From Corbicula japonica (taxonomy: Eukaryota > Mollusca > Bivalvia > Venerida > Cyrenidae): 64,000 nt of DNA. Of the stretch, positions 36,501 to 48,500 are shown one piece after another. The stretch is taken from contig JAZAYU010000012.1 in the NCBI GenBank assembly GCA_038501625.1, positions 8,060,001 through 8,124,000 of the forward strand, written 5' to 3'. The position numbers and the translations under genes are program-made. Within the stretch, counting starts at the first letter, position 1; every line of letters begins with the position of its first letter. The notes beneath the pieces are model-generated. The model did no database searches. It was not told where the DNA came from and was given only the letters and a program-made list of their open reading frames with translations.

Positions 36501-39500
36501 CCTGCAGTCTCTGCCAGAAGCCAGTCTGTTTGAAGATGCCTCGGTTGCAGGGGTCTGGTTAGATGTGGTGGAGAGAGCTGCGAAATTCCTGAATTCAGTA
36601 GTTGCCGGGTAAGCACATTGTTTTTTTTTTGTATCTGTATGGAGAGAGAAATGTTGGACGCCAACAGACTGTTTCATGATTTTTCCATCTGTAATATTTT
36701 GTTTTACAAAAGAACCATGTTTTTTTGTATTGTCAGATTTTGAACTGTGACATATGACCTTTTGGATTAGTCCACTGTTATCTTTTTAAATAGATAATGT
36801 GCTATGTCATCTTGCAAATTTGTTGTTAATCTTCACCATTATGAGCAATGATTAAAAAAGTAAATTACTTGTGAAGTCAATTAGTCCAAAGATATCCAAA
36901 AGTAAATTTTGAAACCCAGAATTTTTTAGGTGGTTGGGTTAGGGAGAGATTAGAAAAAAACTTAAACACACCAAGAGTTAAAAACAGAGTCGGGTCTAAC
37001 CTGATGAGTTGGTTGGAAACAGTGACAACTTTTAAGGATGGTTTGACAACAAAATCCAGTTTTGTGATTATTTCAGGGAAGTAAACTCGGCAGGTAGTGC
37101 CAGTAGCAGTGGCAAGAGCCCGGTACCAGTACAAGACCAACAGACAGCCCTAGCCCTGATCCTAGAACTAGCCGTACAGAGAGGGTCCCTGAATCATATG
37201 CTGGGCTGTGTACTGCTGTTACTTAACCTTTGGAACAACAGTCGCCAGGACTTTGACAACCGTGTTAGCTGTAACCTGTACAGTGCTCCACTGATTCCGT
37301 TATTGAAACGATTTCAAGGAATACAGTCTGCAAAGTCCAGGGTGGTGGAACCTTCCAAATGGGATGAGGTAATTTCTTCTGAGTTACATTAACCATTTAC
37401 TCCATATATACATATTTTACATGAGTGCAACCAGTGTAGATCCAGATCAGCCAGCTAATCTGTGCCATCTCATCAGGATCTACACCAATCGCTTTTTGAT
37501 AATTAGGTTATTTTTAACCAAAAAGCGAACTGTGCATATCCTGATTAGATGTCATGGATGTACCAGCTGATCTGGATCTGCACTGTTCACAGATGAGATA
37601 AATAGCAATAGTGGGTTAACAATTATTCTGTCTGCATCATGGGTAAAGGTTTCTCTGGCAAATTTACATTATTCCATTTGACAATAAAAGTAATCAGGTA
37701 ACATTGCTTATGCATTTTAATGTAAAAATAACATTTTATAGTCAAAATGGTTAACACAATCCCCTATTATTCCTAAAAAGAATAAAGATAACTGTGAGCT
37801 TTTTCATATATAGTTAAAACTAAAATGTCAAAAATTATCACTGGAGATCCCTTTTCCTGTGACTTGCCCCTTGCACATTATTATTAGACCATAACCCAAG
37901 ATGGCAAAATAATATGGCAGCATGAAATACTTTTTTCCCCAGAAATATAAATTGGTGGTAATGCTTCATACTTAACCCTTAACTCTATATATATGCATTT
38001 TAATGTGTGCGACCAGTGTAGATCCAGATCTGCCAGCACATCCTTGCCAGATGATCTGGGTCTGAATTGTTTGCTTATTGGTCAGAAATAACCTAATAAA
38101 TATAAAAAGCTAACAGTGTTGATCCTGATCAGATGGCATGAATGTTGATCTACACTGTTGCCCATGCAATAAAGGTGTATCTATGGACTAAAGGGTTAAC
38201 TCCCCCAATATTTTACTTTTTTTATAAAATGTGAGTAGGCTCCAAGGTTGTAAAATTGAGCTCATAAACCAGTCTCAAATCTCAAGCATTATGGTAGACT
38301 GAAATGGAGTCATGTCTCCAGTTCAGCCAATCAGATGCCTGAGATTTGAGACTGGTTTCAAATCTCAGTTTTATAATCTTTATTATGATCTTCTAGAATT
38401 GAATTGTGACAGCACAGCATACATTTATTGTTTTATTCATTGACTTGCAGACTAATTACTATGTGAGTCCTACAGAGTGCTTTCTTCGCTACCTGACCTA
38501 CCCAGAGGACAACACCCTGGCTGTGGACCTCCGGATGAGCGCTGTGGTCGTTATGTCACACCTAGATAGACTGTGTCAACCATACCTGCCTCTCTCGCCA
38601 TCTCAAAAGGTAGGTACACTATTGGTCATGGGCCAGGAATTCTATAAAAAGTTTCAAGGGGATCAATATGTTATTCTAAAATTTTAAAACTCTCCATTTC
38701 TTGATTTATAAATTGTTAGTCAGCTAAAAATGTTGGCACAACATCTCAGTTTTCCAGAACATGTTGCAAGAGTTGTAAAACAATATGGTTTATCGGTTTC
38801 TTATTAACTGACATTTTCTAAACATCATCACCTTATAAACATTTTCCAAACATGGAACTCCTTAAAATCATTTTCCAAACATTGAACTCCCTATACATCA
38901 AACTCCTTACGATCATTTTCCAAACATTAAACTTCTTATAATTATTATTTTCCGAACATGAAATGCTTTATACAGGTTTTATTGCATATGCAATCAGTGT
39001 AGATCCAGATCAGCAGGCACATCCATGCCATCTGATCTGGATCCACACTGGTGATTTTTGGTCTTAAGTAACCTAATGAATCAAAATTCGGCCATTTTTA
39101 GTGATATTGAAGTGTTTACTAAATTTAGAAAGAACTTACAACTATAAATCAATTTTTTATAACTAAAATGTGATTTCATTACATATTTTGACAATAAAAT
39201 GGTATTTTTGCCGTGAAATGCATAATAAATAATGTCGTCTGCTCAAATTTATGACATCATTTCAAAGATTGACGTCAACTGTCCGAAGGTACCTTTTCCC
39301 GTGACGCGCCCCATATGAAAATGCTGTTTGCCGTAGGGGATAACAGCTATATCTCATGGAGTATAATGTTAAAGTATAAGTATCATGCATGAGTGTGAGG
39401 TGAAGATGGAAAAATCTGTCACCGAGGGTTAACTGTTTTGCGGGAACGAGGCTCTGCCGAGTTCCCGCCAAAACAGTTCACCCGAGGTGACAGATTTTTC

Positions 39501-42500
39501 TATCTTTACCGAATGTCTAGTGCAAGATACTTTTTCTTGCATACCTTTTTTTTATTTATAACATTTCTGTGTATGTAGACAAACTAATTTATTTTCCTTA
39601 TGTTCAAATATTGACATTTACGTAAACCTTTTTTTACAATGACGTCACTAACTTGAATATATTACGTCAGATACTTGAAGACGTGACGTCACTCACGTGA
39701 CTCATTCTACACGGGGGGTGTAGGATCGAAATTTCCTACACGGGTGAAAACACCGGATGACCTGATCTGGTATGCAAGAATGTTAAAGTAACTTTTTCTA
39801 TAATTTTAGTTCCAGAAATCCAGCTTGATGCAGGAGGTAATAGCATGGGGATGGTTTGCATGGAAGGGAGGTAACTCCAGCAGCGGGCCCATAACTCTGG
39901 ATTTCCTTAATGATGTGTGCGGTGTACAGCAGATTGTGTGTGCTGATAGAGTGATGACAGTCCTCGCAGGAAACGGAAATGTCTATGTTATCTCGTACAC
40001 ATCAGAGGCTGCTGTAAGTACTGTTCAATTTATGAATACTGTATAAGTGGATATTCTCGCTGGTGTAAAAGTTTGCATTTTCTGTTTTGCTAGCATTTCG
40101 CGTGTGGAAATGTTCACGGAAAATTGATTTGAATTCATGAAATTCATAAAACTTACACCTCTTTAAAATCACTCTGACTTATATGGTCGTCAAAATATTG
40201 CATGGCTTTTAATCTATACAGGTATACTATGTACTTTTGAAATGAAGTTCAATGATATGTGTTTTGTTTTACCACCACTGTATGGGTAAAATTTTGCTTG
40301 TACAAGAGCTCTAATTTACGCTGGCTGATAATTTTGAGATTTTTATCAAATTGCGAAATAGGTGAACATTACATCCTCGCAAACATAACCACTTATACAG
40401 TATTTTACATTATTGTGTATGTTTTATTGTACACCTCAAAAACTGTGGTGAGAACCTTTTGATTTATGAACGTTTTTAAATCATGCATACTAGATGAGTT
40501 TTTCTGTTTGCGTTACTGGGTATTTACTTCAAGATAAAATGTCGGTGCATTACATGGACCCTTGGAACATGCTCCAAGTTTAAATATTGAGCTTAATTTT
40601 TTGGGGGCTTGGAATCCAGTCTGAAATTGCATGCTCCTCATTGGTCAGTTCTTAGACTGAGCTCCATTTCAATCCAATGTTATAAACCTGAGCATTTATC
40701 CAGACTCATATCTCAAGCTACCCACAGGTGAGTTCTGAGACTGTTTTCAGTTTCAACCAATCCGATTGCTTTGATTTTAGACCGGTCTTCATTCTTCATT
40801 CTCAGTTTTAAAACCTTAGGGCCAAGTGTTAGTGAAACCTTATAGAGATTGGAAACTATTCTAAAATCTCAAGAATGCCATTGGTCAGTTCTGAATATCA
40901 GTGTTCTATTTTAACAAATCAGATTGCTGGGATCTTAGACTGGTCTCCATTAGTGTTATTGAAACCTCTGACAGTCGGATCTATTTATTTCAGTCAATGT
41001 GGATGATAGGAGGGTTTGGTGACAGAGAAATCGTGAAGCTTGCAGCCCATCCTGATGGTAAACACTACCTGGCCCTCACCAAGGATGGGGAGGTGCTGTC
41101 CTGGGGGAATGGAGATGGAGGTCGTCTCGGACATGGAGATAACATGTAAGTTTAATAAAATGAAATCTTTGTGAATATTTCAAATAAGTTGCTATTCTTA
41201 CACGGTTGATACTTTTTTCTTAAAGTTCAGAAGGGAGTTTTAGGTAGCTTTGAAATACATATACATTCATTTGACCTTTCTGATCTATCATCGAAAACTT
41301 TTGTCTTGCCTACTATTGCAATAAGTGATTGATCCCACAAAGTTGGCTGCAAAATTTGCTTTTGTTGTTATTATAAAATGTTTATTGTGGGGCAAATCTA
41401 ATGTTCATTTTTGTTTCATGAGTTTCAGAATTGACTAGCCAACAGATTTTGAGCATGATTATGTAATAAAGTTGCTAATGCCAGATACATCCAGTTTGGA
41501 AAACAAAGCTCAAAAAAATAATTTTTGTAAATTAATTTATTTTTTCTTGGTTGTTAAATTTGTGATTTTAACAGATAAGTGTATTATTGTTGGATTGTAA
41601 TTTAGTGACTTTAAGTTGTCAGTAAAATTGATGGATCATAGTTCATTTTGTAGACTATACATTTTGGATCCATTCACCAGTGAAATCATAAAAAATAACT
41701 CCCCCCCCCTGCCTCCAAAAATAAAATAAAACACACTGAATTATTATATGATTTTGCATTTTTTAGCTCAAGAGAAGAGCCAACTGTTATCGCCGCTCTA
41801 CAAGGGAAACAAGTCATCCATATCACCTGCGGAAGCACCTATAGTGCTGCAATTACTGCCAGCGGTGAGCTGTACACATGGGGGCGGGGTAACTATGGTC
41901 GTCTTGGACACGGAGGTAGTGAGGATCAGTGTACGCCCAATCTCGTGACTGCCCTAAAAGGTCACAAGGTCATTGATGTGGCCCTGGGAAGTGGAGACGC
42001 ACAATCACTTGCTGTAACTGATACGGGTATGTTATCACTTTACCCTAAGATTTAATGTAGTAAATTGAAGTTTCTTTGAATATTTAATTGCCAATTTTTT
42101 TGTTTTACAAAAGTTTACCACATGTGTTTATTAATTAATTGTAATAGTGTAGATTCAGATCAGACTGAGTTGATGTGGAGTAAGATCTAGGCCTACACTG
42201 ATCATCAACAAACACTGATCATCCAGTGTTGATTTAAATTAGACTGCACTGTTAATCAGGCTGACCAGGTCTACACTGTTATCAAATGTGACATGCTATC
42301 CTTAGCATTAACCATTTCAGGGTTTTTTTTTCCTTAACAAACTGACGCTGGTAGTCAGCGTCTTCCCCTAGAAAAAAAATTCCCCACAGAAAATTTTTTC
42401 CCCAACAAAAATCAATTTCCCCCTTGTAAAGTGATATTTTTAATCAAAACTTAAACAGAAGCTTAATTTATAGTTATGTTTAATCTATTTCAGCTAAAAT

Positions 42501-45500
42501 CTGCACAATTTTCACGAATATTTGATAGAAATTAGGTACTAACGGAACCGAGTAAGCACACACATTATGGATAAATTTTAAGCAGGCTCAGAAAGTGAGC
42601 AAGTATAAATCAACTTATTCTTGTACTGTTTAAAAACAGATAACAAAGAGACATGCCTCTGTAAGCTAAATAGACTGTTTGGTAATGAAAGCAAAATTAA
42701 AAAAAGAATAACAGAAGCATAAACTTGAGTATAAACATTCACTCTAGCTAATACAAGCAAGAGTGTATATTTAACTAGATTTTCCCCAATTCTGTATTTT
42801 TCACGCTATTTTCCCCTTTTGACCAGCGTCCAGTGTCTTCCCCTCTTCCTTAAAAAAACCCCTGCATTTACTCCATAGATAAAACTTTTACCACAAATGG
42901 GACCTGTATAGATCCAATATCAGCATGTGTGTCCATGCAGTCTGATCAGGAATAGGGTAGATCCTGTTCAAATTGCATAGATGTGCAGGCTGATCTGGAT
43001 CTATACTGGTTGCTCATATGATATGAACGATACCCAATGGAGTAAAGGGTTCAAGGTTTAATGCCTTTCACTGTCTTCTGCTATATAATAATTTCACAAA
43101 TATGAACGGTTGCTAGAAAGACCCCTGGGCAAAGCTAGGAATTTTCTGTGCATGTGCTGCAAGTTTATCCCATGAGGTGTAAAAATCATTTGGGGCACAC
43201 ATCAAGAAAAGGTGCCTCCAGTGAATTTTTTGGACTTTTCAGTTGTTACTATATTTGGAAAGAAATTATGATATTTTTTTTTGCATAACAAATTTGAGAA
43301 AGAATTTACCACTGCATACTGTATTATGCATGTACCAGTAAATACATGTATTTGCTAATAAGAGTATGGCCATCACATAAGTTTGCTCTGATGGCTGCTT
43401 GCAGGTGCTGTATATTCCTGGGGAGATGGGGACTATGGCAAGCTGGGAAGAGGTGGCAGTGACGGATGTAAAACACCCAAGGTCATTGAGAAGTTGATGG
43501 GTCAAGATGTGATCAAGGTGTATTGTGGGGCACAGTTCAGTATGGCCCTTACCAAGTCAGGGGCTGTGTTTTCATGGTAAGTTTGGCAGGGGAGAAAACA
43601 AAGCCAGTTTTTGTGATGTAGATAAAAGTGTTCTGTTGTGGCCATCTTTGTTCTGTCCTGTTCTTTTCTTAGACGAGACCACAGGATGTGAGATTGTGAA
43701 AACATGATGCAAGGTGGCAAGAGGACAATAGGAGGGCATGATTTTAATATCGCATCCCTGCTTCATACTTTCCCGACCTCACATAGTTTTTCACATTCTT
43801 GCATCTTGCCCTTTGGACAGTGAGAGCACAAAAACACAAACATATGATAACACAATTTGAAAACGCAAAAAAACACTGTGAGATCAGGAAAGTACACTGT
43901 TATGTATATCGTTTATTACATGAGTAAAATTGAATATTTATGTTTATTACAGGGGTAAGGGAGATAACTACAGACTAGGCCATGGTACAGAAGAACACAT
44001 CAGAGTTCCAAAACAAATAGAACATTTTGGTGGCAAGAAAGTTGTTGATATTTCGGTGGGTTCCATGCACTGTCTTGCCGTCACAGAGGACGGGGACGTG
44101 TATGGGTGGGGCCGTAACGAGCAGGGCCAGCTAGGGGACATTTCAGTACAATATAGGACAGAGCCTACTCTGCTCTCTGGACTAGAGGGCAAGAAAATCA
44201 TCGGAGCTGCTTGTGGACCCTCACAGGTTTGTTCTGAATGTAAAAAGAATGGCATCAGTCTTGTATAAGACTGATAGTTAACTGATATCAACTTAGTTAT
44301 GTCCCTGTTGCTGCTGGCAGTAAATTATAGTCGGATTAATAATTCATTGTATTTTGTAAGATTCACAATTCTTAGAATCCATTTTTTTAATGAATTTGTC
44401 TAAGCAGTCCCAGCAGAAAATGTAGCCAATTTACATATCTTTACCCGCTTTCTATTGAGTTTATCAACGCCGGCTTTTCTATTGAGTTTAATCAATGCCC
44501 GCTTTCTATTGATTTTTATCAACAAAGTGTTTTGTTTACTGTTGGGGTTTTTAAATGTCTGTATGCTATTATATCTGTGTCAGCCATACTATGTATTGAA
44601 ACCTACGTTAATTTTTTTAAATTACATGTATTCTAAAATGTTTCTGTATGTGTGATACTTCAATATATGTTTGTAACTGTAAATAAGTGTTTTATAAAAA
44701 ATTTACATGAGAGGTTGGAATAATTGATTTTTCAAGTTAACATATTGAACTCTTTCTTCAAATATACCTTTATGGCAGTTTAGATCCAGATCAGCCAACA
44801 CTGTTAGTTTTGTTATTTATTAGGTTATTTCTGACCAAAAAGTGAACAGTGCAGATGCTGCTCAGACAACAGGAATGTGCCAGCTGATCTGGATTTACAC
44901 TGGTCGCACATGGGTTAAAATGTGTATATATGGAGTAAAGGGTGAACAGATTGCCTGTATTCTGATCAGCAAATCTTATGATATATTGAAATATTCACTT
45001 TATTATACTCTAATTTTCAGAGTTTCGTGTGGTCTTACGGTGGACATTCCACCATCAGTACGAGAATACCGTTTGTTGTTGATATTAGTAAGGCCACGTT
45101 CGAGCAGCTAGACGAGCTGTTGGCGGAGGTATGTGAGGGTATGGACGGACAGAGCGACTGGCCGCCGCCACAAGAGAAAGAATGCATGGCGGTGGCAGGA
45201 CTAAACCTGTTGAATTTGCAGGTAATGATGACTTATAAAACATTTCTTGAATTCTTACACTACTGGTAATATTTTTCAATAGGTCATGCAATAAATCAAT
45301 AGCAATCAAATACTGGAGGAACTGTGGTCTAGGGGTAGAACATTGGACTCCAGAGACTGAGACTTCTGGTTCGCATTTAACCAGTTCTCTAATTCAAATT
45401 CAGTGCAATACTGGTTTCAATGCAGGAAGCAGGAATCTTTATCATTAATTTAACTTTAACAAAATGTTCCTTTAAATTTTTTTTCTGGACTTTAAAAAAA

Positions 45501-48500
45501 TTGTGTGCAATGACTCATGTTAGATCTGTTATACTGTGGTATCATTTTATTTCACAGCGATGAATTTTCACAGAAGTGGCACAAATAATTTAAAAATGCA
45601 GGCATAAATTTGGGCAAACATATTTTTAGCTCACCTGTCACGTAGTGACAAGGTGAGCTTTTGTGATCACAATTTGTCCAGCGTCCGTCCGTCGTCCATC
45701 CGTAAACTTTTATTTTAAACAACATCTCCTCTTAAACCCCTGGGCCAAAGTTGATGAAACTTGCCACGGATGTTCCTTGCATGAAACTCTTCCAAATTTG
45801 TTCAAAGAAATCAATTCCATGCAGAACTCTGGTTGCCATGGCAACCTAAAGGAAAAACTTTAAAAATCTTCTTCTCTGAAACCACAAGGCCTAGAGCTTA
45901 GATATTTGGCATTTAGCACCCTCTAGTGGAACTCTACAAAGATTGTTAAAATTATTTTCCTGGGGTCAAAAATGGCCCCGCCCCAGGGGTCACTTCATTT
46001 TACATAGACTTGTATTGGAAATCTTTAAAAATCTTCTTCTCACAAACCACAATTCGTACAGCTTAGATATTTGGTAAGTAGCATTGTCTAATGGATGTTT
46101 ATTAAATTTGTTCAAATTATGTCCCCTGGGCCAAAATGGGCCACACCCTAGGGTCTTCTTGGTTTACATATAGTTATATAGGAAAAACATGAAAATCTTC
46201 TTCTTTAACACCACAAGGCCTAGAGCCTTAATATTTGATATACAGCATCATCTAGTGGTCCTCTACCAAAATTGTTCAAACTATCCCCCTGGGGTCAAAA
46301 ATGGCCCCGCCCCAGGGGTCACTTGTTTTACATGGACTTATATAGGGAAAACTTAAAAAATCTTCTTCTCTAAAACCACAAGGCCTAGAACCTTGGTATT
46401 TGGTATGTGTCATCATGTAGTGGTCCTCTACAAAAGTTGTTCAAATTATTCTCCTTTGGTCGAAAATGGCTCGCCCCCAGGGGTCACTAGTTTTATTACA
46501 TAGTGTTATATAGTAAAACTTTAAAAATCTTCTTCTCTGAAACCGTAAGGCCTAGAGCTTAGATATTTGGTATAAAACATCATCTAGTTACATTTTCTCC
46601 ACAATAGCAGCTTATTTTTTTTTTTGAATTTTTGACTTGTTTTTACAAAACTTGCACACAACTCTTGCAACCATTGAGCAGTTGTTGACAGGTGAGCGAC
46701 CCAGGGTCCTATGCACCCTCTTGTTTTCTATTAAGACATATTATGACATGGTGTTATTTTCTTATGGTTTGAATTTTTGAACTTACCTTAGCATGGTATT
46801 TGTGAAATATAAGCCTGCTGGATATAGATACCACATTATCTCAATTAGCAGTAGGCCAAAAATATTGACAAACCAAATTGAATGTCTGCGGTATTACAGA
46901 ATATACTCGTGTTCTCACTTACAAGCATTTTAAGGATACCATAAGGTAAAAAAATATTTGAAATCAGCAGTTTGCTTTCTGGATGCTAAGATCGAGTAAA
47001 CAAGAAAAATGAGTAAAAAATTAGCTGTTAGAAAAAAATAAAGACTGACAATTCTTGCATATCGGATAAGTATTTCCACGTGATTTACCGGGGAAAGAAA
47101 ATCTAATCTTTTCCATAAGGAAAAGATAATATTCGCGAGCTCCATAAGTTACGTCACGTCTTCAAGTATCTGACATAATATATTCAATAAGTGACGTCAA
47201 TTACAAAATAAGGTTTGTGTGAATGTCAATATTTCAGTATAAGAAAACAAAATTTAGTTTGTATTAATAAACACAAATGTTATAAACAGTAAAAGGTATG
47301 CAAGAAAAAGTATCTTGCATGAAACATTCGGTAAAGATAGAAAAATCTGTCACCTTGGGTGAACTGTTTTGGCGGGAACTCGGCAGAGCCTCGTTCCGGC
47401 AAAACAGTTCCTCCCTCGGTGACAGATATTTCTTTCTTCACCTCACACTCATGTAAGATACTTATAAACTTAAACCCTGTATTTCAGCTCCATGTAGCCA
47501 TTTCCCACAATGAAGGGTTTGAACAGCTTGGACTGGGACCAGGAAGCTCCCTGGTAACCAGTCTAAAGAAAAGAGTTGTTTCCCTTGCCAGTAACAGCGG
47601 AGTTATCTCCACAGTGCAGATGGCAGCACAAAACACTCTACAGAATGGATGGTCTATTCTTTTGCCAACGGCTGAGGAGAGAGCAAGGGCATTGTCATCC
47701 CTGCTGTCATGTGGAGGTAGTTTTATCCTTGATTTTCAGATTAGTATTTACACTGCAGTTCTGTTATCTTTATCTCTGATCTGAAATCCATTACTTTGGA
47801 TCCAATAATGTCTATTAAGGTTTTCAAGTCTCCGATGTGAACAACAGGAAACAGATTGAACCAGTTCATTTTTTACAATGAGCAAAAAGTGTTACTTTTG
47901 AATTTTGGGTTACTTTCTTTATTATGCAATCAAAGTTCATAATTGTGGTATCTAAATGACCGCAATGCATTCAGTTTTATGAAACTGTGAAAAAATATTC
48001 ATAACTATATATATTATCCTTGTTAAAATGCAATTTTCCCGATCGTGCATTTTCATTGTCCTTAAGTAGAGTATGTTCAGATTTTATTTTATAATTTTTG
48101 CTCATTATGTCAGTTTTGACTTGTTTAATTATGTTAATTTTGACTTGTTTCATGATGCCAGTTTTGAACTGTTGATTGATGTCAGTTTTGATCTGTCTTG
48201 TGACCCTAGTTTTGAACTTTTTCATGAAGTTAATTTCTACCTATTTAATGATATCACATTTGACCGTTTGAATGATGCCAGTTTTGACCCAAATCATGAT
48301 GTCAGTTTTGGCCTGTCTTCTGACCCTAGTTTTGACCTTGTTTTAATGATGTAAATTTTGATCTGTTTAAAATCCTTGACAATTATACCAAAGTTATCTG
48401 TTGTTTACAGGCAGAGATACATCAGGAATGAGTGCTGGTCAGAGATTTATGACAGATTTACTGGTCAGCAGTTTGATGGCGGATGGAGGCCTTGAGTTTG

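Noticed and set aside
41748..41948. 66-codon frame overlapping exon 9
   Set aside because: Wrong frame: the RCC1 sequence is read in another frame starting at 41767.
45663..45863. Short Cys-containing open frame
   Set aside because: It lies inside the hairpin-headed dispersed repeat, so it is not an independent gene.
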